Below are positions 1 through 11,300 of a DNA stretch of 64,000 bases, piece by piece. The DNA is taken from NCBI RefSeq assembly GCF_000003815.2, contig NC_049980.1, positions 395,084 to 459,083 of the forward strand, in the 5' to 3' direction. Within the stretch, counting starts at the first letter, position 1; every line of letters begins with the position of its first letter. The notes under the pieces are model-generated. The model was not told the DNA's origin and made no database searches. It saw only the letters and a list, made by a program, of their open reading frames with translations. Origin of the DNA: Branchiostoma floridae (lineage: Eukaryota > Chordata > Leptocardii > Amphioxiformes > Branchiostomatidae). The translations under genes and the position numbers were made by a program.

Positions 1-33
1 CAAGATATATATATATATATATAAATACATAAA

Positions 34-107
34 AAAGCCCGATAAAAACGACTAAAAAAACGTTAAAAAGACAGCCGGAGCCTAACCTCTGCTTGGAGAG
101 TAGAAAG
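34..107. repeat. Fragment of a palindromic repeat also found at 43775-43938
   Basis: The stretch containing CCGGAGCCTAACCTCTGCTTGG closely matches 43876-43936, where it forms one arm of an inverted repeat. Here only one arm is present. It is probably a truncated non-autonomous transposon copy. The rest of 1-660 holds no recognisable gene. Confidence 0.5.
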
Positions 108-671
108 GGGGCCTTACTCCTACTATAACCATTCCTACAAGACCAATAAGATATACAACTTAGCTTGCGACAAAAAACGGCTTTTGGCTTTTGCCAACTT
201 TTCTTTCTCATTGCGTGCACTGCAATGTTACTAACAGTACTTTGAAATCTTGCCTGCAGAAAAATTGTCCGGATTTCTAGTTGGTCATTGTAATGTGTTG
301 TCTTGTAACTAAAACAAAGTCTATTTTAGAGAATAGGTTCAGTCAGGTCGAGTCAGTGGTAAGGATGTAATGTTAATGTTAAGTACATTAGAATTGTGAG
401 TTAGAAAAATCTTCAAGATGAACTGTGTAAAACTGGATCCATTTAGTACCCTACAGCAGTAAATAAGAAATGTGTACTGCAATGCATATGAAAAAGCGAG
501 TAAAATTCATCTATGTCTTTATCTAATTGCGAAGTTACACGTAAGATGGCAATCAAAATTGATTTTTCAAAAACACAAGGCTGTTGTGCTCAGTAAAAAG
601 GGCCTTTCCAGTAACAACATGGGGTGGGGTAAAAGCAACATTTTTGAATGAAGTAAGTTATCATAATCATT

Positions 672-699
672 ATTATTTATTTATTTATTTATTTATTTC
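672..699. repeat. (ATTT)n simple repeat, tail of the LINE
   Basis: About seven units of ATTT. It lies at the 3' end of the minus-strand LINE and is best read as its terminal simple-repeat tail. Confidence 0.8.
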
Positions 700-1116
700 A
701 TCTTGAGATAGATGGGTTACCCCTACAACAGTGCATACAGTAGTTGATTTCCAAGGGGGCCCATCAAACATACATGTAAATAATAAATACAGGACAAAAA
801 CGTGATAACAATCAGTCAAACTTTGAACACCAGGGACAACATACAGTACAGAAAACATAAAACCGGTGCGTCAAAACATAATCAGTGTCCGTACTCATGT
901 CGAAAACGTTCCAAGGTCAAAATCAATATGTCAAGAGATGGGGTGGAGGTCAGAGGTCAAATCATATATCAAATCATGTGTAAAACGAAAATTAATGAAA
1001 CTGAAATTTACAAAGCATGGATACTAAATCATATGTAGAGATTGAACAAACAAAAAATGTAAAGAACAGTAAGGCACATCAGAGACAAAGGTGCTTTTCC
1101 ATACTAAGTTTCAATA

Positions 1117-3177
1117 TTACTTGAGGTCAGATAAACATATGTTCTTCAGAGCTGTTTTAAAGCCTTTTAGTGTTGTGATGTTTCTTATGTTATCTGCTAG
1201 TTTGTTGTACTGGCTAGTGCCAGTGTATGCAAATGTTTTTTGTCCACATGTGGTGGTGTAGCTTGGTGGGTGTAGTTTAGTGGTCTGCCTAGTGTTGTAA
1301 GTATGGATACGAGAGTTGTGCTGAAATGTGGCGGATAGGTATGTTGGTGCCAAGCCTGTCAGACATTTGAAAACCATAATGCACGTGTGCTCAAATCTCC
1401 TATCAGCCAGGTATTTCCAGTTGAGAGTTTGGTGGAGGTTCACAGTGCTGATGTCCCGCTGCCTACGTTGTAGCACCACCCTAGCCGCTCTGTTTTGTAG
1501 TATTTGTAGTTGCCGTTGTTTGGTGGCCCCACAGGTTCCCCAGACAGTGTCACAATAGTCGAAAATAGGCAATATCATAGTCTTGTACAACATGTCAGCA
1601 ATACTGAAAGTCAGGCAGTGTCTGAGGCGTCCAAGTAGTCCAATCCTCTGTGACACCTTACTACAAACTTTGTCTATATGTTCATTAAAGGACAGGTGGG
1701 AGTCAAGGTACAGACCAAGATATTTGAACGTATGAACTCTTTCTATGATTTCTTGGTCAATTTTGACTGTCAAGGACTGTGCTTGCTTTAACCTGTTAGC
1801 AGTGCCAAATAACATCCATTTAGTCTTGGTTACATTTAATGTTAAACGATTTGTTTGGAACCAAGTGGCCAAACCAGAGAGTTCATAGTTCAGAATTGAC
1901 TCAATATGTTTTACATTGTTGCTGGGATAGAATATTGCTGTGTCATTAGCATACAAACATATTTTACATGTGGTAACTACATCAGGTATATCATTAATAA
2001 ATAAATTGAAGAGCAACGGGCCCAGTATGGAACCCTGGGGCACTCCCACTGTAACAGGTAAGTATTCTGACCTACAACCATTCAGAGAGACAATTTGTTG
2101 TCTCCCCGACAGGTAGTTACTGAACCAAAGATGCTCCACACCCTGAATCCCGATCCATGACAGTTTGGTTAATAATAGTCCATGATGTACAGTGTCAAAT
2201 GCTTTCTTAAGATCCAAAAATACCGCCCCCACTAGGTTACCCCTGTCCATGTTATGAAGCACGTAGTCCTTGGCATCCAGTAGTGTTGTTGTTGTAGAGT
2301 GGCCTGTCCTAAAACCAGACTGTTGGGTGGAGAGGATATTGTGTTGATGCAGGTATTCAACGAACTGTGTGTGCACCTCTCTTTCAAAGGCCTTCATGAT
2401 GACAGGTAGGACAGATATGGGTCTGTAATTGTTTGGGTCTTCTGTATCCCCCCCTTTGTGTAATGGAGTGACCCTTGCCATCTTCCAGTCTGTAGGAATG
2501 TGGCCAGAGGAAAGGGACAAATTGAAAATGTGTGTAAGCGGTTTACATATACTAGGTGCGGCTACCTTCAGGAGCCTTGCATGTATCTTGTCCAGACCAG
2601 TCGCTTTATTACTGTGCAGTCCCCTTAGTTTATCATACACTCCCACTTCACTTATTTGCTTAAAGTTGAAGGTAGTTTTTAATTCTTTGTATCTTGCGGG
2701 GCACTTAGGGACCGTAGCTTGGTGCTTGAACTTCTCTGCCAGTTTGTTTCCAACAGTTACAAAGAACTTATTGAGGCAGTTTGCAATATTCGGAAGGTCC
2801 AGGATATGTTTCCCTTCCCAGCGCAGTGATTTGGTAACTGCTTGGGTCTTTTTAGGTAAGACCTCCTTAATTGTAGCCCACAGTTTTTTTGAGTCTGTCA
2901 GGTTTTCTTCCAACTTTTGTTGGCAGTAACTGGCTTTGGCTAGCCTTACCCTCTTGTTTACATAGTTACGTTTAGCTTTGTAATCCTCCCAATCTTTACT
3001 TTGACCTGTTCTGCGTGCCCTGGCCTTCGTGTCATCCCTGACTTGCATTAGGCTTTTTATGTCGGGTGTGAGCCATTTTGGCTGGGCAGCTTTTGTGCGT
3101 TTGGAAATATATGGTGCATGCACATCACTAACTGTGATAAACAGAGACTTGAAAAGAGACCAAGCCTCCTCAACCAT
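1117..3177 (-). CDS. LINE ORF2 fragment: reverse transcriptase, endonuclease domain missing
   Basis: A 686-residue open frame without internal stops. The order is a linker (residues 1-230), the RT palm and fingers with YRPISVLPVIMKAFE, FRTGHSTTTTLL, FLDLKKAFDTVHH and GVPQGSILGPLLFNLFINDI, then the thumb and C-terminal region with YLGLYLDSHLSF and a final LIPIFDY-type segment. The normal YADD catalytic box reads Y409-A-N-D-T, so the first of the paired metal-binding aspartates is Asn. A stop codon (TGA) lies directly upstream of the chosen Met, and nothing resembling the apurinic-type endonuclease follows upstream. In the family this protein nicks DNA and copies its own RNA; this copy is predicted to be inactive. 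Sub-family placement (CR1, L2 or Jockey clade) is uncertain. Confidence 0.9.
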   Translation of the reverse strand: MVEEAWSLFKSLFITVSDVHAPYISKRTKAAQPKWLTPDIKSLMQVRDDTKARARRTGQSKDWEDYKAKRNYVNKRVRLAKASYCQQKLEENLTDSKKLWATIKEVLPKKTQAVTKSLRWEGKHILDLPNIANCLNKFFVTVGNKLAEKFKHQATVPKCPARYKELKTTFNFKQISEVGVYDKLRGLHSNKATGLDKIHARLLKVAAPSICKPLTHIFNLSLSSGHIPTDWKMARVTPLHKGGDTEDPNNYRPISVLPVIMKAFEREVHTQFVEYLHQHNILSTQQSGFRTGHSTTTTLLDAKDYVLHNMDRGNLVGAVFLDLKKAFDTVHHGLLLTKLSWIGIQGVEHLWFSNYLSGRQQIVSLNGCRSEYLPVTVGVPQGSILGPLLFNLFINDIPDVVTTCKICLYANDTAIFYPSNNVKHIESILNYELSGLATWFQTNRLTLNVTKTKWMLFGTANRLKQAQSLTVKIDQEIIERVHTFKYLGLYLDSHLSFNEHIDKVCSKVSQRIGLLGRLRHCLTFSIADMLYKTMILPIFDYCDTVWGTCGATKQRQLQILQNRAARVVLQRRQRDISTVNLHQTLNWKYLADRRFEHTCIMVFKCLTGLAPTYLSATFQHNSRIHTYNTRQTTKLHPPSYTTTCGQKTFAYTGTSQYNKLADNIRNITTLKGFKTALKNICLSDLK

Positions 3178-3180
3178 TCA

Positions 3181-4100
3181 TCAATCATAACCAATGCCAC
3201 AGCATTGGATCATCCCTACCTGCCAACAATGGACTATCCCTGTCTCCCTGTACAGAATACTCCAACCTGTGTTCACTGCTATTGGCAAATAATAAATAAA
3301 CAATGATACTCATTTGGTGGCTTGGGACAAAAAAAATGTCGTTTTGTTTTCGCCTGCCATGCTATTGGCTGTACAAGGTCTCTCATACTTTAATTATTAT
3401 ACAATATTACCAGTTTTATACCAGAAACGCTCAGTTCTTTGTCTTCTTTTCATAAAATATTTGACATAAATCCGGATCATAATGGACTGAAGAAATCAAG
3501 CTGCTAGTTCTATGTAGCAGCCCTCCAACCCCCAAAAACGAGAGATTCTTGTGTAACTGGCTGTGTGACAACCATTTTGTGCCTCAACAACCAAACCAAA
3601 CCAAACCAAACCAAACAACCGATGATATAAATGGTGATTTCACCACAGATTATTCAATATAATGTCAGGCTAAAGAACCAATCATACTAGTATCTAGTCA
3701 ATCCTGAAGAATGTGTCATAACATGTCTGAACAGCCGATAATACAATGTATTATAATAATTTTAATGGTAATTTCCATCAGAAAGGTATCATGATTGAAA
3801 GAAGTCAAAAAGCATTCCCGCCGCCAGTGTGCGTAGTGACCTTGCTTTGTATGACACATTTTGCGTCTGACATGCCAACTGCGCCCCCTGGTGGCGACAG
3901 CAGGAGGTGCAGAAGTCGTGGAAACGAAAACCGTTGATACACCTTTAAATAAAGTTTTGTGGAACCATTTGCATACTGACTGGAGACGACTTGCTTGTAG
4001 CTGGACTACTAAGCATGTGAGATGTAAACCTATGGTAGGACGTCAATAAACATTGGTTAAAAATGTAGCGCTATGTGTTTTTTTTCTAATTTTTGTACAT
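3181..4100. other. Intergenic, no gene seen
   Basis: AT-rich sequence with a short (CCAAA)n run at about 3592-3618. No exon-like conserved coding or splice-flanked ORF was recognised. Short ORFs here look like chance. Confidence 0.5.
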
Positions 4101-4105
4101 GTGTT

Positions 4106-4445
4106 TGATGGTCATGAATGAATGAATGGACCATGGATGGATGCGTGGATGGAAGGATAGATGGATGGATTGATGGATTGGATAGATGGATGGATTGAAA
4201 AATAGATGGATGGATTGAAAGATAGATGGATGGATTGAAAGATAGATGGATGGATTGAAAGATAGATGGATGGATGGATGGGTGGACGGATGAATGGATG
4301 GGTGGATGGAGGGATGGATGGATGGATGGATAGATGGATGGATGGATGGATGGATGGATGGATGGATGGATGGATGGATGGATGGGTGAACGGATGAATG
4401 GGTTGATGAATGGATGGGTGGATGGGCGGATGGATGGATGGATGT
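4106..4445. repeat. (GGAT)n tetranucleotide satellite with a 20-bp higher-order period
   Basis: Long run of ATGG/GGAT units. At 4180-4265 a 20-bp super-unit (GATAGATGGATGGATTGAAA) is repeated four times. The long translated ORFs of Ile-His-Pro-Ser repeats on the minus strand are artefacts of the satellite. A similar array in the opposite orientation is at 55120-55490. Confidence 0.95.
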
Positions 4446-5156
4446 TGCAGTGTAGTTTAAACTCTTGGGAGGCCCATTCTGAAACTTGATATTCGTTTTC
4501 CCAACTCCAGCCCAGATACCAAATACCATACGGTTGCATCCCAGCTTTTCGATTTGTGCTGTCCACATACACACACACCCAAACACACATGGCGCTGAAA
4601 ACATAATCTTCTTGGCGTAGGTAGTGAATTAAATAACAAAAATTAATAAACATGTACAGGAAAGTTTTTTTTTCCAAATTCTTTGAGGATTTAATAATGA
4701 ACACATTAATGTTACAATTAGTACCAACAAAGTAGTAACATATCTTGGAAGAAATACATCTTAACTCTAAGTCAAACTTTTACGTATTTAGGCAATAACT
4801 CAATTATGAAAAAAATAGGAATATTACACAACAGTGTCGCAGTGAACGAACCCCGTAGTGCAGCAGTGGTGCCCCAGAAGCAGTGAGACACCACCAATGG
4901 GGTGTATAAAAACAGACTATAGTACTTACTGAATGTTAAACCATTCCTTCATTTGAGCAAACCCTTCGTTAGCCACTACTTTACATACAACAAATGTGAT
5001 ATTTACTACGATAGAGTACAAAATATGGCGCTCCAACCGCGCCCACAAAACGTTTTAGCGTAGATTTGCAGTCGCATTTTGTCTAGGCACGAGTTTTCAA
5101 ATGGTATATAATATATAAACTCCTTTGTTACTACGTAATGATTTGAAAGGCAACGT
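4446..5156. other. 3' flank of the channel gene; half copy of a TIR transposon
   Basis: At 4770-4905 there is sequence similar to one end of the short TIR elements at 47878-49123 and 61451-61670 (GCAGTGAGACACC end preceded by CGCAGTGAACGAAC). The rest should contain the 3' UTR of the minus-strand channel gene. No exact AATAAA was found on the minus strand close to the stop codon. Confidence 0.4.
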
Positions 5157-5350
5157 TCATTTGTAAAAAGTGGCATTATGCATGCTCTCGGCTTTGTTAT
5201 CAGGCTCAGCTTGGACCTCTGCGACCCTCGGATGCCTAATAGTACTTTTCCCGAGGAACCCCTTCAGACGCTGCCACAGGTACTCCCACACCTCCAGGAG
5301 GGTCAGCAGGCTGGCTCCTATAAACAGGCCCATCATTCCTCCGATGTTAC
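5157..5350 (-). CDS. Channel exon 12 (TM2, selectivity filter, C-tail, stop)
   Basis: 194 nt from acceptor CCCCATAG to TGA. Encodes [19 protein letters not shown], with the GAS filter and degenerin-site region, then a cytosolic tail of about 37 residues. Confidence 0.94.
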
Positions 5351-8300
5351 CTATGGGGTGGGGAGGGGGGCGTTCGCATTAGCGATTTTTGAGATGAAGC
5401 AAGCGTGATAGAAGGAGAAAAATGGCTGTGTATTGTACCCTTAGATATAAACAAAACACGACTGGACATTGTTATCAAAATCAAGAAAATGCTCGAGACA
5501 AGATCTGTTTCCTTGTCAGGGCTCCTCACCTTTGACATATTACCCACAATTCCTGTTCGTTGCGTTGTACTCGGAGGTAAAAAAGAGCTTCTTGACTGAG
5601 TCAAGAACTTTAAGGCCACAGCAAGTAAATGTTATGGATGACATCAGCGCGCGCATTAATTTTCGCCTGATTTCAGAAAAAAATAAGAATTTTCTTCTGC
5701 AGGTATGGTCAACATGACGATAAAGTACCAAAATGAGCAAGTATATTGTGTTGTAGCCTGGCTAATGATTGTAATTGTAGAGGTAACACTTGCAAGGTAC
5801 TCAGGACTGTAGTTGTAGAAATGAAACTTATTGGATAGTTGTAAAAGTGACACCAATATAGAAGCTATGAGTGTAGTTACCAATTTTGTTGGTAATGCCA
5901 GTCTACCACACTAGTCTCACTTTTACCACACCAGTACCACACCAGTCTTAAATACAGGAATAAATGCCTTGTTGGCTCTGACACCATGTTTTGTCCCTTT
6001 GATTCTTTTTACAAGTCATCACAACTTCATGGTGCCAATTTGTGAAAATGAAGCCATCTTTTTTTTTCACCCATCTTGTTTTTTTTTCGCCCTATCGCAC
6101 TATTTTTGCAGTCTGCAGAGGATGTCATCCATAAAATTTACTTGCTGTGGCCTAAAATCTAAAGAAAGATTCTAAGCATAAATAATCAATGCAACCATTG
6201 ATGTTGATAGTTTTGATTACCGAATGTGATGTTCGGTGTCAGAATGGATTGTCAGCAGACTCAGTAAATAACTTATGCATACTTGCAAGTTGTCCACCGT
6301 CCATAGCTTTCAGCTCCCGGATTTTCTGATAATTCAGTTGTTCGTAGAAGACGCTGAAGACAACACCATTTTCTCTGAAACAAACAACAGATAAATAAAA
6401 ACGGACGTGGTATTTCTACCTAGGAGAGGCAGTGTATGTTTGTGCGTGTGTGTGTATGTATGTGTGTGTGAGAGAGTGTGTGTGTGTGCGTGTGTGTGTA
6501 TGTGCGTGTGTGCGCGTGTGTGTGTGTGTGTATGTGTGTGTGTGTGTGTGTTTGTGTGCGTGTGTGCGCGTGTGTGTGTCTGTGTGTTTGTTTGTGTGTT
6601 TGTTGTGTATGCGTGGTTGTGTGTGTGTGTGCGTGTAGCTCTCCAGGCGTATTACACGTAGTTATTTATAACTGTAAACTCACGCCATGTAGTCTTTGTC
6701 GATGCCGTAAAGTTGAGTGATGTAGTCCCTGGTGTTTCTGTTTGGCCACCCAGCGTAGGACACAGACGTGCTGTACTTGATCATACTGCAAGGTACAGGA
6801 CAGTCACACTTCAGCTCACCAGAGATCACCCTCTCTGTTAGAAATGCCAAAAATACATTGTGAAGACATAGAATTCTTATAAACAGACCATACAAATAAC
6901 CTGAATATTGAAACAGGAAGATACCACAATGTAGCCCCTGACCAAAAGGTTCTGCCCATTTTGTCCAATGCGAATTAAAAGTGAATTTCCCTTTGTTATG
7001 GAGTGCCCTATTTATGATATGTTATGCAATAAGTTATTCACATTTCTATGTCTAAATACCATATATTATCATATAGCCAGGCGCCGCGGACCAATCAGAA
7101 GGCCCCGTTCCACTTTGGTTATGACGTCGTAATACTTAGATTCCCGCCAGCCCGGCGTGTATCGCCCTTCTGATTGGTCAGAATAAATCGACACCGGCAC
7201 CGGTGTCGATTTGCATTGACACCAGCACCAGTGTCGATGCAAATCGACACCGGTGCCGGTGTCGATTCATTCTAACCAATCAGAAGGAGCGATACACAAA
7301 GGATATGAAGGCATTGGCCAATCAAAAGGAGCGAAACATATTCCAGAGCAAAGGGAATAAGAACAGACTGCAAGAAGAGGGGAATGGCTCCTTCTGTTAA
7401 CATTGATAATGTTTTGTTGTTCTAAAGAGCCAAAGACTACGATGTTTCGAAAATTTTCTGTGGAAATTTTGGTTTCAAAATGCAATCTGTTATCTCCTTT
7501 TAAATGTATGTAACAAAGAACAAATTCGACAAAGGAATTCACACTTATGGTACCAAGGCATCTATGCGTCATACAGGAGTTTGTAAGTTAGGGTAGGCTA
7601 TATGATAACAACGTTACTAACCCGCCTGTTCCTCGGTGTACATGGTGTCATAACGTCTGGTCCTTTGCTATAACCACCTCATAAAGCTTCGCTCATTTGG
7701 TGGTTTTATTCGGTGGCTATAGCAAAGAACCAGGCGTTATGACACCATGTACACCTCGGGGCGGGTCATTAACTCTTAACTAAAGATACTAGATAACAGT
7801 AGATATATCTTCAGATCCGACAGCTATCATGATGCTAAGATAGGTTAATACATAAGATATAGCTTTGTAATTAGAAAATACAGTGACACTCAAGTTTAGC
7901 CCCACCTAATTGTATAGGTTTTTTTTCTTATTGTACTATATTGTTGACTGAGTGGAATCTTACTATCCTATATTTTTTATTAGTAGAATTGTAAGATGTA
8001 TTCTATATTCTTTCTCTTTTTTGTTGTAGTTTATAGTTGACCATACAAAAGTTGCTGTACTTTTTGTCGTGCCCATAAAGCTTGTTGTTGTTGTTGTGTG
8101 TAAATGGATGAATGTTTAGTGTAAGTTGCTTTAATTTTTTACTCCAAGTTGGCTGGCGCCATATAATTACTGATTGTAATATAGATACGTATTCGCCGTA
8201 TACGCATATAGACACTCACCTAGTACAGTTCTGACGCAAGTGGAGGTATTACCTGGGTCGCATAGTGGCGCTTTTCCTGGGGTAAAAAATAAGAAGAGAT

Positions 8301-11300
8301 TTGGTTGGTTTTTCAAGGAGGAAATAGACGTCTGGTTCCTTTGCACCAGGCAAGATTTAAAACATGATGAGTGATTAATTACTCAAAGTTTATCGTCCTC
8401 CAGTGTTAATTTTTATAGTTCGCTTCTTCCAGGCGACAGGTCATGATTGGTGGCATGTGCAGGGGGTACGTTCATAAGGACAAGACAAAGCTTTCACGCC
8501 AGGGACGAGGAAAAAGTTGTGAATATTATTAAACGATTAGTGTATTGTGTATACATTTTGTGGTGCCCCGACATTTAAGATAGGCCTAGTAAGCAGACTC
8601 AGAAAAAGGCTCATTTTCTCTAACCTTTCCTTGAAGTCACGCAGATGTACGACACATGTGTAAAATCATGACCTCTAAAAACAATATGGCCGAACCCAGA
8701 ATGTTCCATTGATAGTTTCTCATACAAAATAACATTTTTGGAATCGCTATGATTAATGAATTATGATTAAAATTGATAAAAAAACAGCAGTGATCCCGCC
8801 TATTGGCGACTCATTCGAGTCAATTCATAAAGTTTTATCAATTTCATTTTTTATAAATTTACAAAAAAACGTCATTTCAGCCGGAGTTGATTTGAGCCTG
8901 TTTGCAACCATTACAGTGCGAATGTTGCAAACAGTCGCGAACAGATGCAGCCCAGTAAAGAGAAAAGGTACCTGGCAAGGAGAAGGGCCGACAGCTGCAG
9001 TTCGCGATGACGTGTTTACTTCTGCACTCCAGATAGCAGCCGTTCATCGTGTAGGTGTCGTAATACTCCAGCTGTCGGTCCTCGCAGACCCCCCACGGTG
9101 GCACGTGGTTCTCGTACTGGGGAGAAGGAAATAGATCAATCAGATGCAGCGTTAAAAGTAACACTTTCCGCTCACAAAATGAATAGATTACCAGCCAGCT
9201 TGCATTCTATGCATGGTTAACATGGGTTGGTATGCGTAAATTCCATTATAAAAAGAAAGAGGTTTGCATATATAGCTAGCTAACACTTNNNNNNNNNNNN
9301 NNNNNNNNNNNNNNNNNNNNNNNNNNNNNNNNNNNNNNNNNNNNNNNNNNNNNNNNNNNNNNNNNNNNNNNNNNNNNNNNNNNNNNNNTTTTGGCTATGA
9401 GAAATCAGTCCTATGATCATTCTTATATTGAAAAGAATGGAATATGTATCATGATACCGGAAGTTTTACCGTAATCATGACGTCAGGAATAGGTCAAAGG
9501 TGTCCGGAAGTCTGTATCGTATACAATAAAACATTTTGGTACCCTACTGTCATTTTGATAGTAGTTTGATAGATTATTAATGAAAAAATAATAATAGGGG
9601 CCCTTAACGATTTGTGGGCATTCTTTGGTGTATTACACCATGAGGCATATTACTGAATATGGAATATAAACAAAGGCTATTTTCAGTGTTGGGGACTCAC
9701 CACTGTCCGCTTGACGCCGATGAAAGCGTGGCTCCCCGGTGCGAGGGCGATGCCCTGGGTTTCCATCATAGGAGGCTCATCTTGGTCATGAACCAGTAAC
9801 TTCAGTCCGATTTCAGAGTTCCCTCCTGAGAAATAGCTTTCCGTGTACTGATCCTGGGGGAGAAATTTTAAAAAAGAACAATCCTACAAAGAACTAACCA
9901 ATCAATCATTCAATAGAGAGGGAGGGAGGGAGGAAGGAAAAGGGATGCATCACCCACAAAGCACATCAAGTGACTGTCTCGTAACTCCCGCCCAGAAAAC
10001 TTGCCTCTGAAATGTTCATCCGTGTATACGTGCATAGTGAAAAAGAAGAAACTACAGCGGTTTGGCCATGCTACAAGTCAGACCTAAGGGCACTCTGACT
10101 CACACTATACTGCAGGGAAGGACAGAGGGTGCAGGGCTTAGGGGACGTCCTCGACGGACTTGGACCAGTGATTTGAAAGAATGGTCGGTACAAACAGTCC
10201 ATCATCTGGCAACCTTGGCTGAGGACAGCGAAGGTGAAGAACTTCTGTTGATGGAGTTGGTGCCCCTACGGCCGGTGAGGCTATGGAATTGGTGAGGTGA
10301 GGTATGCCTTAATGTCTTGGAAGGAAGTTGAGCATTGCACTATGATTGCTAACAACACAGATAAGCTTCCATCATATGTTCTGTTCTTCGTTCTTCAAAT
10401 AATGTCTATCTGCCTAGAAATGGACATGCACTCATGTGTTTGGCTGATACGAGAATGAGGTTCGCCAGGCCCCGATCCAGGTGATTTGTTGTGGCTCAAC
10501 AAGCTTACCTCCAGACAGAAAGCTTTGCTATATCGCCCACCAGAACATGGCCCTACTCTATTTCGAAGATGTGGTTGGCTCTTAAAAGTGCAAGGGGCGC
10601 GGATCCCCTTGGACAGGTGACGTCACATATAATGTGGATTTGGGGGTTAAAATTCCAGATATTATCCTTCACTGATTGATAATCTGCCACAATGTATCGC
10701 ATCATAAGACTAAGTACATAAAAGAGCATGGACACACGAATTACTTTAGCATATATGATGATCAATAATCTTCAAGCTCATTTCTTATATTCACTTACCG
10801 CTCTAACGTCCACAAAGACCATGAGACCATTTCCGTGCCCCTCCATCGTCTGCCATAGCGTGTTGGACTTGTCGGAGTTGAAGGTGTAACAGTTGCCGAA
10901 GGAGGTGTACGAATGTGTAAAGTTCTGTGTGAATGTACAGTATAATAAAAAGAAATGAAAAGAAAGATGTTAACTTTGATAGCAATGTATAGTTTTTTTA
11001 TAAGAGCAGTATCCCTAAGGATTTGGCTTGGGAGATTGAACACTGTAGGAGGGCTTAGTAACTGGCCTATCAGGTCGTAGCCAACGGTCAATCAGAAACG
11101 TGATTGGCCGATAACCTCCCTCTAGCTACAGAAGGCGAAGAATCTGAAACTGTTCACTGACAAAAGAGCCTCTAAGGTAGAACCTTGTATAAAATTGGCC
11201 AATATGGACGTTAGGCTCATGCATTTAATAGTAGTGAACTTTGCTTAACAGTGGCATTGGTGAACAACACAGTTCAACACGAGTTGACTTACCAAATAGG

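Larger units (their letters stand above)
660..3180 (-). mobile_element. 5'-truncated non-LTR retrotransposon (CR1/Jockey-like LINE)
   Basis: A minus-strand LINE copy. The reverse-transcriptase ORF occupies 1117-3177. Its 3' UTR runs down to about 700 and ends in a simple (AAAT)n tail seen on the plus strand as (ATTT)n at 672-699. The endonuclease half that normally precedes the RT is absent, as expected for incomplete target-primed reverse transcription. Target-site duplications could not be identified. Confidence 0.8.

Noticed and set aside
2429-2929. 166-codon plus-strand ORF opposite the LINE RT
   Set aside because: Antisense shadow of the reverse-transcriptase frame.
4057-4704. Long minus-strand ORFs of Ile-His-Pro-Ser repeats
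   Set aside because: They are translations of the (GGAT)n satellite and have no splice or family support.
6407-6720. Cys-Val-rich ORFs
   Set aside because: Translation of the (GT)n microsatellite.
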